Positions 26,012-36,000 are shown, counted from the first letter of the stretch. The stretch is DNA of 64,000 nucleotides from Microbacterium proteolyticum (GCF_030818075.1 NZ_JAUSZZ010000001.1:930001-994000), one strand, 5' to 3'. Made by a program: numbers and translations. The notes: generated by a model from the letters alone, not told the origin.

Positions 26012-27234
26012 CCCTTCGACAAGCTCAGGGACCCCATCGACAAGCTCAGGGACCCCTGCGGGTTGCGATGATCGGCTACGGCTTCATGGGCGCCGCGCAC
26101 TCGGTGGGCTGGCGCCAGGCGCCCCGCATGTTCGATCTGCCGCGCGCGGTCGAGATGACCGTGGTGGTGGGCCGGAACGCGGATGCCGTGGCATCCGCCG
26201 CCGAGAAGTGGGGATGGGCCGAGTCGGCCACCGATTGGCGCGAGGTGATCGCCCGTGACGACATCGACATCGTCGACATCGTCACGCCCGGCGACTCCCA
26301 CGCGGAGATCGCGATCGCCGCCCTCGAGGCCGGCAAGCACGTGCTGTGCGAGAAGCCGCTGGCCAACACCGTGGCCGAGGCCGAGGCGATGGCCGAGGCG
26401 GCCGAGCGGGCCCGTGCCCGTGGCATCCGGTCGATGGTCGGATTCACGTATCGCCGCGTACCGGCGGTGACGCTGTTGCGCGACATGATCGCCGAGGGCG
26501 CTGTCGGCACGGTGCAGCAGGTGCGCGCGGCGTACCGGCAGGACTGGCTCGTCGACCCCGAGATGCCGCTCGCGTGGCGCCTGCAGAAGGAGCACGCGGG
26601 CTCCGGCGCGCTCGGCGACATCGGTGCGCACATCATCGACATGACCCAGTTCGTCACTGGGCAGGGCGTCGAGAAGGTGTCGGGCACGATCGACACCATC
26701 GTCGCCGAGCGCCCGTTGCCCGCCGACGGCTCGATGGGGCTCGCCAAGGGCGCCGGCGCAGGGGAGAAGGGCGCCGTGACGGTCGACGACGTCGCCCTCT
26801 TCACCGGCCGTCTCGCGAACGGTGCGCTGGTGTCGTTCGAGGCGACGCGGTTCGCGACCGGACGCAAGAATTCGCTCACCATCGAAGTGTCGGGCGACCG
26901 CGGCGCGCTCGCGTTCGACCTGGAAGACCTCAACAGCCTGCGGTTCTACGACCGCACGGCGCCCGAGGGGCGCCAGGGCTTCACGCAGGTGCTGGTGACC
27001 GAGCCGCAGCATCCGTACGTCTCGGCGTGGTGGCCCGCGGGGCACATGCTCGGCTACGAGCACGGCTTCAGCCATCAGGTCGTCGACCTCGTCGCCGCGA
27101 TCGACGTCGGCACCGACCCGCACCCCTCGTTCGACGAGGGCCTGAGCGTGCAGCGCGTGCTCGACGCGGTCGAGCGCAGCAGCGCCGCCGAGTCGGCCTG
27201 GACGCGCGTGGGCGCACCCGTTCCCGCTCTCTGA
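26008..27234 (+). CDS. Gfo/Idh/MocA-family oxidoreductase
   Basis: 408 residues. The NAD(P)-binding Rossmann motif [12 protein letters not shown] comes after a 20-residue leader containing two repeat-encoded units ([15 protein letters not shown]). EKPLANT (residues about 114-120) is the conserved catalytic-lysine motif, and [16 protein letters not shown] carries the usual Asp/His pair. Start taken as the GTG at 26008, overlapping the previous stop (GTGA). The ATG at 26068 would drop the first strand and is less likely, but may mark the pre-repeat start region. Probably oxidises or reduces a keto-sugar derived from the glycosides, as ThuB-type enzymes do beside ThuA. Confidence 0.85.
   Translation: MTLRQAQGPHRQAQGPLRVAMIGYGFMGAAHSVGWRQAPRMFDLPRAVEMTVVVGRNADAVASAAEKWGWAESATDWREVIARDDIDIVDIVTPGDSHAEIAIAALEAGKHVLCEKPLANTVAEAEAMAEAAERARARGIRSMVGFTYRRVPAVTLLRDMIAEGAVGTVQQVRAAYRQDWLVDPEMPLAWRLQKEHAGSGALGDIGAHIIDMTQFVTGQGVEKVSGTIDTIVAERPLPADGSMGLAKGAGAGEKGAVTVDDVALFTGRLANGALVSFEATRFATGRKNSLTIEVSGDRGALAFDLEDLNSLRFYDRTAPEGRQGFTQVLVTEPQHPYVSAWWPAGHMLGYEHGFSHQVVDLVAAIDVGTDPHPSFDEGLSVQRVLDAVERSSAAESAWTRVGAPVPAL
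26011..26056. repeat. Two 21-bp repeats at a start/stop junction
   Basis: Two copies of CCTTCGACAAGCTCAGGGAC-type units directly after the overlapping GTGA of the 25595/26008 gene pair, in frame with the dehydrogenase and coding LRQAQGP and HRQAQGP. Confidence 0.88.
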
Positions 27235-27319
27235 CATCTCGCGCGCGCCCGTCCGGGGCGCCTCGCACCCGTGCCGCGCATCCACACGCGGTGCGACCCC
27301 GCCTCGAAAGGACCCTGCC

Positions 27320-28324
27320 ATGGCTCGCCCGATCACCCTGTTCACCGGTCAGTGGGCCGACCTCCCCTTCGAAGAGGTGGCACGACTCGCGGGCGAATGG
27401 GGCTACGACGGCCTCGAGATCGCCTGCTGGGGCGACCACATCGACGTCTCGCGCTGGGACGACGCCGACTACGTCCAGTCGCGCCTCGACATCCTCGAGA
27501 AGAACGGCCTGAAGGTGTGGACGATCTCCAACCACCTCGTCGGCCAGGCCGTCTGCGACGACCCCATCGACGAGCGCCACCACGACATCGTGCCCGCGCG
27601 CGTGTGGGGCGACGGGGATGCCGAGGGCGTACGCCAGCGCGCGGCCGAAGACCTCAAGAACACGGCGCGCTTCGCGGCGAAGCTCGGAGTCAAGACGGTC
27701 ACCGGCTTCACGGGTTCGAGCATCTGGAAGTACGTGGCGATGTTCCCGCCGGCCTCCGAGGCCATGATCGAGGCCGGGTATCGCGACTTCGCCGAGCGCT
27801 GGCATCCGATCCTCGATGTCTTCGAGGAGGTGGGGGTGCGCTTCGCGCTCGAGGTGCATCCGTCCGAGATCGCCTACGACTACTGGACGGCGAAGAAGAC
27901 GCTCGAGGCGATCGGACACCGCCCCAGCTTCGGGTTCAACTTCGACCCGTCGCACTTCGTCTGGCAGCAGCTGGACTCGGTCGCGTTCGTGCTCGACTTC
28001 GCCGAGCACATCTTCCACGTGCACTGCAAGGAGTCCACGACCAACCTCGACGGGCGAAACGGCGTGCTCGGCTCGCACCTGTCGTGGGACAACCCGCGCC
28101 GCGGGTGGACGTTCGTCTCGACCGGACACGGCGACGTGCCGTGGGAGCCGCTCTTCCGCGCGCTCAACGCCATCGGCTACGACGGCCCCACCAGCGTCGA
28201 GTGGGAGGACGCCGGCATGGACCGTCTCGTCGGCGGGCCCGAGGCGCTCGCCTTCGTCCGCAAGCTCGGCGAGATCACCCCGCCGCGCCAGCTGTTCGAC
28301 GCGGCCTTCTCGAACAAGGGATGA
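27320..28324 (+). CDS. Sugar phosphate isomerase/epimerase family protein
   Basis: 334-residue TIM barrel. Begins [30 protein letters not shown]; metal-site candidates are Glu in ALEVHPSE, Asp in NFDPSHF, His in HVHCKES and Glu in [14 protein letters not shown] site before the ATG, 85 bp after the dehydrogenase. This longer (about 330 residue) type often accompanies Gfo/Idh/MocA and ThuA genes in sugar clusters, as here. No DUF6379 partner next to it, so it is more likely an isomerase of the released keto-sugar than a deglycosidase. Confidence 0.8.
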   Translation: MARPITLFTGQWADLPFEEVARLAGEWGYDGLEIACWGDHIDVSRWDDADYVQSRLDILEKNGLKVWTISNHLVGQAVCDDPIDERHHDIVPARVWGDGDAEGVRQRAAEDLKNTARFAAKLGVKTVTGFTGSSIWKYVAMFPPASEAMIEAGYRDFAERWHPILDVFEEVGVRFALEVHPSEIAYDYWTAKKTLEAIGHRPSFGFNFDPSHFVWQQLDSVAFVLDFAEHIFHVHCKESTTNLDGRNGVLGSHLSWDNPRRGWTFVSTGHGDVPWEPLFRALNAIGYDGPTSVEWEDAGMDRLVGGPEALAFVRKLGEITPPRQLFDAAFSNKG

Positions 28325-28328
28325 CCCG

Positions 28329-29192
28329 GTGATCGACGTTCTGATCCTCTCGGGGCATATGACCACCGAGCACGACAATGCCCACCGCAGCTTCCGCCTG
28401 CACAACCAGTGGATCACCACGCTGCTGGAGGACACCGGCCGCTTCACGGTGCGCGTCGTCGAGGACCCGCGGGGGCTCCCGGCCGCCGTCATCGACAAGT
28501 ACGACGTGCTCATCGTCATCTTCGAGGGCCGCGACGGCTACCACGACAAGGCCGTCGGCTTCGGCGAGGAGACGGATGCCGCGATCCTGCGCTTCGTGCA
28601 CGACGAGGGCAAGGGCATCGTCTGGTTCCACGGCTCCGCCGCCCAGGAGGATCGCTGGGGCTACCCCGAGGAGTACAACGTCATGCGCGGCGCCAAGCTC
28701 AGCGCGTGGGAGACGGGCCTGCGCCCCCGCCCGTGGGGCGAGGCGCAGCTGCACACGGCCGAGCCGCGGCATCCCATCACCGAGGGCATCAACGCCACGT
28801 GGACCGTCACCGGCGATGACATCCTCGTCGGCGTCGAGATGTACGACGGCGCGCAGGTGCTGCTGACGACGTTCGACGACCTCGAGGCCTACGAGAAGGC
28901 GCCGGTGTGGCCGATGTCGCACTACCCCGTCGACATTCCGCCCGAGGGCATCGCCGCCCTGCCCGGGATCAACACCGAGCAGCCGCTGGCGTGGATCAAC
29001 GAGTACGGGGCGGGGCGCTCGTTCACCATCACCATCGGGCACGACATCGACACGTTCCGCCGCATCGAGTTCATCCGCCTGTTCCCGCGCGGCGTGGAGT
29101 GGGCGGCGACCGGCGAGGTGACGCTGACCGGCCCCGACCGCCGCGGCGACCGCCGCATCAACCCCTGGCCGTACTACAACGGCGAGGGGTGA
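28329..29192 (+). CDS. ThuA-domain protein
   Basis: 287 residues with the class I amidotransferase-like fold of ThuA (trehalose utilisation). LILSGH with TTEHDNAHRS at the start, YDVLIVIFEGRDGYHD, GKGIVWFHGSAA and SHYPVDIP are the recognisable blocks. ThuA/ThuB convert 3-keto disaccharide derivatives in rhizobia, so a role on 3-keto sugars fits this cluster. GTG at 28329, four bases after the isomerase stop. It ends ten bases before the convergent iron-uptake ATPase gene. Confidence 0.8.
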   Translation: MIDVLILSGHMTTEHDNAHRSFRLHNQWITTLLEDTGRFTVRVVEDPRGLPAAVIDKYDVLIVIFEGRDGYHDKAVGFGEETDAAILRFVHDEGKGIVWFHGSAAQEDRWGYPEEYNVMRGAKLSAWETGLRPRPWGEAQLHTAEPRHPITEGINATWTVTGDDILVGVEMYDGAQVLLTTFDDLEAYEKAPVWPMSHYPVDIPPEGIAALPGINTEQPLAWINEYGAGRSFTITIGHDIDTFRRIEFIRLFPRGVEWAATGEVTLTGPDRRGDRRINPWPYYNGEG

Positions 29193-29202
29193 GGCGCGGC
29201 GG

Positions 29203-30051
29203 CTACGCGCCCAGCCTCGTGATCCCGCGCCTCGGCTCACGCGAGGCATCCGGGCCCGTCCGGTCGCCCGGCGACGCGAGCGGTACCACCATCGGTGTGC
29301 CCGTCTCCGGATCGGACAGGATGCGACAGGGGAGTCCGTACACATGCGCGACCATCTCGGCCGTGATGACATCCGAGGGCGCACCCGCGGCGACGACGTG
29401 ACCTTCCTTCATGACGATCAGGCTGTCTGCGTATCGCGCCGCCTGGTTCAGGTCGTGCAAGACGACCACGATCGTCCGGGCGTCGTCGTCGCGGAGACGT
29501 CGGAACAGGTCGAGGAGCCCGTACTGGTGGGCGATGTCGAGGAACGTCGTCGGCTCGTCGAGCAGGAGCAGGGGGGTGTCTTGCGCGAGCACCATCGCGA
29601 GCCAGACGCGCTGGCGCTGACCGCCCGACAGTTCGTCGACGAGCTGACCCGAGAGATCGGTCGTGCCGGTCACCTCCAACGCCCGCTTGACCGCGTGCTC
29701 GTCGGTTTGCGACCACCGATCGAACGCTCGTTGGTGTGGATGCCGCCCGCGCGCGACGAGGTCGGCGACACGGATGCCCTCGGGTGCGGCGGACGTCTGC
29801 GGCAGCAGCCCGAGGCTGCGCGCCAGCTCCTTCGTCCGAAAGGCGGCGACGTCTCGTCCGTCGAGCAGCACGGACCCCGCGCTCGCGGGGAGAATGCGCG
29901 CCATGGCGCGTAACAGCGTCGATTTGCCGCACGCGTTCGGACCGATGATCGCGGTCAACGAGCCGGCGACGATGTCCATGGTCACACCGTCGCAGACGAC
30001 ACGACCGTCGTAACCGACACGCAGGTCGTCGGTGCGCAGGAGAGTGCTCAT
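29203..30051 (-). CDS. Iron-siderophore ABC transporter ATP-binding protein
   Basis: 282-residue FecE/FepC-type ATPase. Walker A GPNACGKST, Q-loop in LGLLPQTS, signature LSGGQRQR and Walker B LLLLDEPTT are all present, with the H-loop in VVVLHDLNQAARYAD. ATG overlaps the stop of the upstream permease (ATGA). Last gene of the minus-strand uptake operon. The 20-residue C-terminal tail is variable. Confidence 0.93.
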   Translation of the reverse strand: MSTLLRTDDLRVGYDGRVVCDGVTMDIVAGSLTAIIGPNACGKSTLLRAMARILPASAGSVLLDGRDVAAFRTKELARSLGLLPQTSAAPEGIRVADLVARGRHPHQRAFDRWSQTDEHAVKRALEVTGTTDLSGQLVDELSGGQRQRVWLAMVLAQDTPLLLLDEPTTFLDIAHQYGLLDLFRRLRDDDARTIVVVLHDLNQAARYADSLIVMKEGHVVAAGAPSDVITAEMVAHVYGLPCRILSDPETGTPMVVPLASPGDRTGPDASREPRRGITRLGA

Positions 30052-31131
30052 ATCTTCTGGGTCCTCCGCAATTCTGTCGCGAGCAGCCACGCCAAGTACG
30101 CGCCGCCCAGGGCTGCAGTGACCACGCCGACGGGGAAGCCGAGGCGCTGGGCGAGGATGTCGGACGCGAGAAGGACGCTCGCGCCGACGAGGGCTGAGCT
30201 CGTGAGGTTCAGTCCGGGAGAGCGCGTCAGCCTCCGGGCGATCTGTGGAGCCGCGAGGGCGACGAAGGAAATGGGGCCGGCCGCGGCGGTGACCAGCGCC
30301 GTGAGGGCGACTCCGACGACGACGGATGCCGATCGCACGGCGTTGGCACGCACCCCGACGCCGCGCGCCGCGTCGTCGCCCGATTCGAGTTGGCCGATGC
30401 TCGGCGCGAGGACCGCGAGGGCGACGACGAGGATCGCGAGGACTCCGGCGAGGGGGACGAGTTGCTCGTACCCGAGACCGTTCAGAGACCCGGGCGGCCC
30501 ACACGGCCGCGAGCATCGCGGTGTCGACATCGACGAAGAGCATGAGGGCCGAGTTCAGCGACGACAGAAGCGCGCCGACCCCGATCCCCATGATGATCAG
30601 ACGGAAAGGCTGGGCGCTTCCGTTGCGAGTCGCCAGCGCGTAGACGAGGACCGCGGTCGCGCATCCCCCGACGAGGGATGCCGCGGCGACGTCGAGGTAT
30701 CGCGTCGACCCGAACCCAAACATCATCACGACCGCGCCCGTATACGATCCCGAAGAGAAGCCGATGACGTCGGGTGAGCCCAGCGGGTTGCGCGTCAACG
30801 ACTGGAAGATCGCACCCGAGAGGGCGAGCGCCACTCCGCACGCCAGCGCGAAGAGCGCACGCGGCAACCGCCACCCGGTGACGAGGAGTGTGGTCTGGGT
30901 GTCCGCGGTTCCGATGAGCGCGGAGGCGACCTGGGCCAGGCTCAGCGGGTACGTTCCGACGGAGACCGCCACGATCGTCAACGAGAGGGCGGTGACACCG
31001 AGAACGGTTCCGACGATCGCGCTGCGACGACTCCAGCGACCGGAGAGTCGCCCCCGGCGGAAGATGAGGACGCGATAGCCGAAATCGGTTCTCGCGTCCG
31101 CGTCCGCGGTGAGGGCATCAGAGGCTGTCAC
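30048..31131 (-). pseudogene. Iron-siderophore ABC permease (FecCD family), one apparent +1 frameshift
   Basis: About 360 residues in two frames. The first runs from TASDALTAD through GWRLPRALFALACGVALALSG and the RNPLGSPDVIG motif to AMLAAVWAA. The second resumes GSLNGLGYEQLVPLAG and ends in the EAA-like AAGPISFVALAAPQIARRL and LATELRRTQKI. Removing one C from the GCCGCCCGGG run (near 30492-30494) restores VWAAGSLNGLG, the normal family sequence. GTG at 31131 overlaps the first permease stop. All other elements are intact, so a sequencing indel is as likely as true inactivation; if real, uptake through this system would fail. Confidence 0.8.
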
Positions 31132-32207
31132 AGTCCGCTCGCCATCCGGCGCCGTGCGAGCAGGATCAGCACGGGCGCGCCGATGATCGCGGTGACCAGG
31201 CCCACGCGGAGTTCGCCGTTGGGGAGGATGATCCGCCCGACCACATCGGCGAGCAGCAGCAGGATGGGGCCGCACACGAGCGTGTAGAGGGCGATCCACC
31301 GCTGGTCAGGACCGACGAACCAGCGCACGACGTGCGGAACCATCAGACCCACGAACGCGATCGGGCCCGCGAGGGCCGTCGCCGTTCCCGCAAGCAGCGT
31401 CACCGCCACGATCACGCCGACACGCACGGTTCCGGTGCGCACGCCCAGTGACGTGGCGAGCTCGTCACCGAGGGCGAGAGCGTTCAGCGAGCGCGACACC
31501 GCGAGCGACAAGACCAGCCCTCCCACAATGAGCCAGGAGAGGCCGACCACGACGCCGAGGTCTCTCCCTCCGATCGATCCCACGCCCCAGAATCGAAGAT
31601 CCTGGAAGGCGTCGCGGTTCGCCAGCGTCAGGGCGGTGGTGACGCCGCCGAGCGCAGCACTGATCGCGACGCCGGCCAGTGTCAGCCGGATCGGGTCGGC
31701 CTGTCGATGGCCGAGCGAGCCGAGCATGTACACCAGGACGGTCGCACCGGCGGCTCCACAGAGCGCGAACCAGACGTATCCCCACGGGGCTGTTACGCCG
31801 AAGACTCCTACGGCGATGGTCACGGCGAAGCTCGCTCCCGCATTGACGCCGAGGATCCCGGGGTCGGCGAGAGGGTTTCGAGTGAAGGCTTGGATGAGCG
31901 CCCCGCACATTCCGAGGGCGGGGCCGACGACGAGCGCCGTGACCGTCCGCGGCACGCGAAGCTGGAGGACGATGAGGTGCTCGTCGTTCGCGGGGTCGAA
32001 CTGCGTGAGCGCCGCCCACACGGTCGGGAGGGCGATATCCCGCGCTCCCACCCCGAGACTCAGCACGACGGCGGCTCCGAGGATGACGACGCACCCGACC
32101 AGACCGCCCATGCGAGGGCCGTTCGCGGTGACGAGGCCCGCACGGCGGGCCTCGAGCCGCAGGCCGTCGGCGGCCGTCGGGGACTGTCGGCGAGAGATGG
32201 TCGGCAT
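31128..32207 (-). CDS. Iron-siderophore ABC permease (FecCD family)
   Basis: 359-residue FecCD-type membrane protein with about nine to ten helices. VLQLRVPRTVTALVVGPALGMCGAL and the RNPLADPGILG motif are diagnostic, and LAGPIAFVGLMVPHVVRW is the ATPase-coupling loop. ATG at 32207 after GAGGG, three bases downstream of the siderophore reductase gene. Works as a heterodimer with the next permease. Confidence 0.92.
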   Translation of the reverse strand: MPTISRRQSPTAADGLRLEARRAGLVTANGPRMGGLVGCVVILGAAVVLSLGVGARDIALPTVWAALTQFDPANDEHLIVLQLRVPRTVTALVVGPALGMCGALIQAFTRNPLADPGILGVNAGASFAVTIAVGVFGVTAPWGYVWFALCGAAGATVLVYMLGSLGHRQADPIRLTLAGVAISAALGGVTTALTLANRDAFQDLRFWGVGSIGGRDLGVVVGLSWLIVGGLVLSLAVSRSLNALALGDELATSLGVRTGTVRVGVIVAVTLLAGTATALAGPIAFVGLMVPHVVRWFVGPDQRWIALYTLVCGPILLLLADVVGRIILPNGELRVGLVTAIIGAPVLILLARRRMASGL

Positions 32208-32210
32208 CCC

Positions 32211-33128
32211 TCAGAGTCCGGCTGTCTCGTACATCTCTGAGATCTGGTCGGCGATCTCTTCGGCGTCGCCCTCGCTGGCGTAGAGCGCATCGAGCCGGTC
32301 GTGGAACTCCTTCCCGAGCTGCTCGTAGCGCGCTTCCCACTCCTCCGCGTGGTCGGTCCAGTACCCCACGCACTTGTACGCTTCGCCCGCCAGCCGACGT
32401 TCGTGTCGGAGGTACTTCCGGGCGTCGCGGGTCAGACGGGTCTCGCCCGCGACCCACACGTACGTCTCCTGGTCGATGTTTGCCCGGCGCAGGGCGCTGA
32501 CCAGCGCGCTCGGGGCGCGACCGTTCCCACTTCCTCGCAACCAGACGTAGGCGGGATGGATGCCGATCGCTTCCACGCCGAGCTGATGTTCGCTCGTGGG
32601 CACCTCGGCGATCACCGTCGTCTCGATCGCGGCGCCGGTCAGTTCCGCGATCCGGAGAGCCGCGGGAAGGGCGGGCTGGTCCGCGAGAAGAACCTGGCGG
32701 CGTGCCCACGAGGGACGGTCGTAGAGGGCGATGGGCGGGGTGAGCCCGACCTGCTGCCCGACGCGTGCCTGTGCCGCCCAGGCGGCCGCGACCCCACCCT
32801 CGTGCGACACGAAGTCGACGTCCACGGAGCCGGGGCGGTGCGCGCGCATCGTGTAGGTCCGCATGACGGAGGGCTCGACCCCTTCCGGGTAATCCCACCC
32901 GCGGCCGGCGACGAAGGGCAGTCGTACGTGCTCGTCGGGCTCGTCGGGGAAGAAGAGACGGACGTACTCGTCCCCGATGCCGGTCGTGGGGTAGTCGCTC
33001 ATCTCCGGGCCGCCCAGAGTGACGCGGACCATTCCCGCCCCGACGCGGGCCACCGCCGTGACCTCGGCGACGTGGACGCGGGGCGCGTATGTCGACGGGA
33101 GACCCGGGTAGGTGTCGCGCACGTTCAT
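32211..33128 (-). CDS. Siderophore-interacting protein (ferric-siderophore reductase, ViuB/YqjH family)
   Basis: 305 residues. The FAD-binding motif RTYTMR (with following D-V-D-F-V) and the C-terminal NAD(P)H-binding part (VWVAGETRLTRDARKYLRHE, KCVGYWTDH) are typical. It reduces ferric siderophore in the cytosol to release iron. The start at 33128 overlaps the binding-protein stop (ATGA). A C-terminal extension of about 40 acidic residues follows the usual YW-rich end. Confidence 0.9.
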   Translation of the reverse strand: MNVRDTYPGLPSTYAPRVHVAEVTAVARVGAGMVRVTLGGPEMSDYPTTGIGDEYVRLFFPDEPDEHVRLPFVAGRGWDYPEGVEPSVMRTYTMRAHRPGSVDVDFVSHEGGVAAAWAAQARVGQQVGLTPPIALYDRPSWARRQVLLADQPALPAALRIAELTGAAIETTVIAEVPTSEHQLGVEAIGIHPAYVWLRGSGNGRAPSALVSALRRANIDQETYVWVAGETRLTRDARKYLRHERRLAGEAYKCVGYWTDHAEEWEARYEQLGKEFHDRLDALYASEGDAEEIADQISEMYETAGL

Positions 33129-34183
33129 TCGGCGGATCCTGATGCCGCGCGGACGGCGGGCGTACCCGCGACAGCGGACGAGAGGTCGTCGAGGAGCCCT
33201 TGGTCGATCGCCCACGGGACGCTCAACACCGACGGCACGGTGATCGCTGCCAACAGCGGAGGGTCCTGAACGTAGAAGTACCGTCCTTCCGCGATCGGTG
33301 CCCACCGAGCCATGAGCGGATTGGCCAAGGTCTGGTCGATCTTCTCGGGACTGTTGGCCCAACCGACGTAGACATCGGTGGAGAGGGTGTCCACGTTCTC
33401 GAGACTGACGTAGCCGTAGTACTGGTCGGCGAAAGTACCCACCGCCTCGTTCACCGACGGGGCATCGATCATCCCGAATCCGCGGAGCAGGTTCGTGCGA
33501 GGGTCTTCGGGCGAGTAGACCGCGAGGTCCGTCATGCCGTCCTCGACCCATTCGCCGAAGATGAAGCTGCGTCCCGCGAGCTGGGGGTGGTCGTCGGCGG
33601 CCGCGCTGATCGTGTCCGTCGTCTGCGCGATGAGCTCTCGCGCTCGATCGGAACGTCCGAGAACGGTGCCGGCGAGCTGCACGACATCCGACCAGCCGCC
33701 GTACGTCCACGGCGTCTGTGCGTAGGGAATCGTCGGGGCGATGTCGCTGAACTGCTTGTACTCCGCCTCCGTCATCCCCGAGTACGGGGCGAAGATCACG
33801 TCGGGCGCGTAGCTCAGCACCTCTTCGGGGTCGTAGGAGCCATCGCCGTCCGCGGTGAGCACCGGAGGGAGATCGGCGCCGAGCTCACCGGTCACGTAAT
33901 CGGTGAACCACTCGGTGTAACCGTCCGTCGTGCCGTACTCGTGTGGCACCGCCACGGGGACGACACCCAGGGCGGCGACCGCGTCCTCCGCGCTGCTTCC
34001 CTGGACCACGACGCGCTCCGGGGCGGCGAGGATGGTCGTTTCCCCGTGCGCGTGAGAGATGGTCACCGGGAATTCGTCGGGGGAGTCGTTCGATGGCGAG
34101 ATCGGGGCGGGTGACGCACAACCAGCGAGCGCGAGGACGCTGACGAGAACGACGGTTGCGGCCGAGCGGAGATGAAGAGACAT
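33125..34183 (-). CDS. Iron-siderophore ABC transporter substrate-binding lipoprotein
   Basis: 352-residue class III binding protein (FecB/FepB type). Signal peptide with lipobox LALAGC near residue 22, a Pro/Ser linker, then two lobes joined by a long helix: PERVVVQGSSAEDAVAALGVVP, YDPEEVLSYAPDVIFAP and TVLGRSDRARELIAQT. Start set at the ATG at 34183 because the signal peptide begins there; its ribosome site is weak. First gene of the uptake operon, with an iron box 26 bp upstream. Confidence 0.9.
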   Translation of the reverse strand: MSLHLRSAATVVLVSVLALAGCASPAPISPSNDSPDEFPVTISHAHGETTILAAPERVVVQGSSAEDAVAALGVVPVAVPHEYGTTDGYTEWFTDYVTGELGADLPPVLTADGDGSYDPEEVLSYAPDVIFAPYSGMTEAEYKQFSDIAPTIPYAQTPWTYGGWSDVVQLAGTVLGRSDRARELIAQTTDTISAAADDHPQLAGRSFIFGEWVEDGMTDLAVYSPEDPRTNLLRGFGMIDAPSVNEAVGTFADQYYGYVSLENVDTLSTDVYVGWANSPEKIDQTLANPLMARWAPIAEGRYFYVQDPPLLAAITVPSVLSVPWAIDQGLLDDLSSAVAGTPAVRAASGSAE

Positions 34184-34208
34184 TGCGGTCCAGTCGGGTG
34201 TTCGGTGA

Positions 34209-34227
34209 TCAGGTAAGGCAAACCTAA
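34209..34227. promoter_or_regulatory. DtxR/IdeR-type iron box
   Basis: TCAGGTAAGGCAAACCTAA matches the 19-bp consensus TTAGGTTAGSCTAACCTAA at 16 positions and lies directly upstream of the siderophore binding-protein gene. Predicts repression of the operon when iron is plentiful. Confidence 0.75.
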
Positions 34228-34287
34228 CTACACCGTACGCAATCACTCTGTCGTGCAGAGGACAGAATGTGACGCTGGCGCGACAGT

Positions 34288-35085
34288 TCAGCGGTGATGA
34301 CCCGCGCGATAGGCACGAGGGGGCTGCTGGAGGATCCCGCGGAAAGCCGCCGTGAACGCACTGTTGCTCGTGTACCCCACGCGACGAGCGACAATCCCGA
34401 CGGGGATGCCGTCTTCCAGGAGGCGGATGGCGAGGGCGAGGCGGGCGCGTGTCCGCCATTGCGTGAACGTCCATCCCGTCTCCGCTTTGAACACTCGCGC
34501 GACGGTGCGCGAGCTGTGCGCGGTCAGGGTCGCCCACTCTTCGAGCGAGCGGTCGTCGGCGGGGTCGTGCGCGAGGGATGCCGCGATCGGGGCGATTCGC
34601 TCATCGCGGGGGAGAGGGAGCTCGATGTGAGGTCGGGTTTCGCGGGTCACGAGGTCGAGGCACACCGTCTGCGCGCGCAGACGCTGTGCGCGCGGCATCC
34701 CCGTGAGCTCGAGGTGCTGCAGGAGCTCCCTGAGAGCGGAGCCCACCGTGACGTACCCCACCTCGTCGAGAGGGGCCGACGCCATTCCCGTGTCGATGAA
34801 TGTCACCGCCAGTGTGGACTTCAGAGACCGGCTCGCGCTGTGGACGGTACCGGCGGGAACCCACAGCCCTTGACCCAGCGAGAGAGGCCACTCGCGGTCG
34901 TCGGCGACGAGGGTCGCCGTCGCGCGCTCCGGATAGAACACCGCGTGCTCGACGTGGGCGTGCGGCTCTTCGCGGCATCCATTCTCGTCGTCCACGTATC
35001 GGAGAGCGAGTGACCTCTTCGTCAGCAGGTACCCGGTGGGAACGATGGCGGCCGTGCGCTCGACGTCTCGTCGCGGTACAGGCAT
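34288..35085 (-). CDS. AraC-family regulator, cupin plus HTH_18
   Basis: 265 residues. N-terminal cupin-like sensor (EEPHAHVEHAVFYPERATATL, SLGQGLWVPAGTVHS) and C-terminal double helix-turn-helix (SLEEWATLTAHSSRTVARVFKAETG and PVGIVARRVGYTSNSAFTAAFRGI). ATG at 35085. It precedes the iron-uptake genes in the same direction with 104 bp between, so it may be an iron or siderophore-responsive activator of them. Effector unknown. Confidence 0.85.
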   Translation of the reverse strand: MPVPRRDVERTAAIVPTGYLLTKRSLALRYVDDENGCREEPHAHVEHAVFYPERATATLVADDREWPLSLGQGLWVPAGTVHSASRSLKSTLAVTFIDTGMASAPLDEVGYVTVGSALRELLQHLELTGMPRAQRLRAQTVCLDLVTRETRPHIELPLPRDERIAPIAASLAHDPADDRSLEEWATLTAHSSRTVARVFKAETGWTFTQWRTRARLALAIRLLEDGIPVGIVARRVGYTSNSAFTAAFRGILQQPPRAYRAGHHR

Positions 35086-35221
35086 GGGCTGTCAGTGTAG
35101 TGGCGGGGTGGGCGCCCGAGGGCGAGCCGGCTCTGCACGCGGCCCGCGGCCTCACCCCAGAGACGGCACATCGTTCGAAAGACGCGCGGCGGGGCTGCAG
35201 CCGCAGACCGTTTGCCGCGGC

Positions 35222-35307
35222 GGTGTCACGAGGACAGGGGATGCCACGGGAACAGGCGGTTTCGGCGTGGATCGCTCTGTTTTCGTCGCGGAGCCTGTTC
35301 TCGTGGC
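35222..35307. repeat. Palindromic repeat unit A (GAGAACAGG family)
   Basis: About 86 bp: GTGTCACGAGGACAGGGGAT then GGGAACAGG, a middle with GTTTCGG, and the inverted halves CTGTTTTCG and CCTGTTCTCGTGGC. Two GAGAACAGG-type boxes face two CCTGTTCTC boxes. Four more copies follow up to 37540. Units A and B account for the 380-bp gap between the AraC gene and the GNAT gene. Confidence 0.8.
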
Positions 35308-35334
35308 GGGGTCGGCGGGGGCAGCGGTCCGCGG

Positions 35335-35423
35335 CGGTGTCACGAGGACAGGGGATGCCACGGGAACAGGCCGTTTCGGCGGGCGGATCGCCCTGTTTTC
35401 GGCGTGGAGCCTGTTCTCGTGGC
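35335..35423. repeat. Palindromic repeat unit B
   Basis: Second copy, 113 bp after unit A, preceded by the same GCGGTCCGCGGCG leader. Ends 42 bp before the GNAT start. Confidence 0.8.
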
Positions 35424-35465
35424 CGTCGTCCCGTGGGGCCTGACGACGCCGCTATCGTCGGGACC

Positions 35466-35903
35466 ATGACCGATGACCCCGCGCAGCCCGTCGTAGAGAC
35501 CGCCACTCTCGCCGATGTCGACGCGCTGCTGGCATTCTGGGCGATCGCGGGCGAGAACGACGCGCGGCCGAGCGACTCGGCCCCGGTCGTCGAGGCGCTG
35601 CTGCGGCGCGATCCGGACGCGGTACTCGTCGTCCGCGCGGACGGTCGGATCATCGGCACCGTCATCGCGGGCTGGGACGGATGGCGCGCCCACCTCTACC
35701 GTCTCGCCGTCCACCCGGATCATCGTCGGCAGGGCATCGCCCACCTCCTCCTGGACGCGGCCGAGCACCGGCTGCGCGTACTCGGGGCGGGCCGGTTCGA
35801 CGCGATGGTGCTCGACGGCAACGCCCTCGGCTCATCCGCCTGGGCGGCGCGGGGGTACGCGCCGCAGGGGCAGTGGCGGCGCTGGGTGCGCTCGGCGCAC
35901 TGA
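35466..35903 (+). CDS. GNAT-family N-acetyltransferase
   Basis: 145 residues. Acetyl-CoA-binding motif A VHPDHRRQGIAHLLL (residues about 80-95) with the preceding strand AHLYRLAV, and the C-terminal GYAPQGQWRRWVR. Close to single-domain RimI-like acetyltransferases. Flanked on both sides by palindromic repeats; no functional link to neighbours and no substrate can be inferred. Confidence 0.85.
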   Translation: MTDDPAQPVVETATLADVDALLAFWAIAGENDARPSDSAPVVEALLRRDPDAVLVVRADGRIIGTVIAGWDGWRAHLYRLAVHPDHRRQGIAHLLLDAAEHRLRVLGAGRFDAMVLDGNALGSSAWAARGYAPQGQWRRWVRSAH

Positions 35904-35916
35904 GCCCCGGCATCCT

Positions 35917-36000
35917 GTGTCACGAGAACAGGGGATGCCGTGGGGACAGGCCGTTTCGGAGTCGACCGCCCTGTTCTCGTGGCGGAGCCTGTTCTCATGA
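35917..36000. repeat. Palindromic repeat unit C
   Basis: Third copy, 14 bp after the GNAT stop, with TGTCACGAGAACAGGGGATG at the left and CGGAGCCTGTTCTCATG at the right. Confidence 0.8.

Noticed and set aside
30492-30494. Programmed ribosomal frameshift in the iron permease
   Set aside because: No slippery heptamer with a downstream pseudoknot, and this family is not known to use recoding; an indel is simpler.
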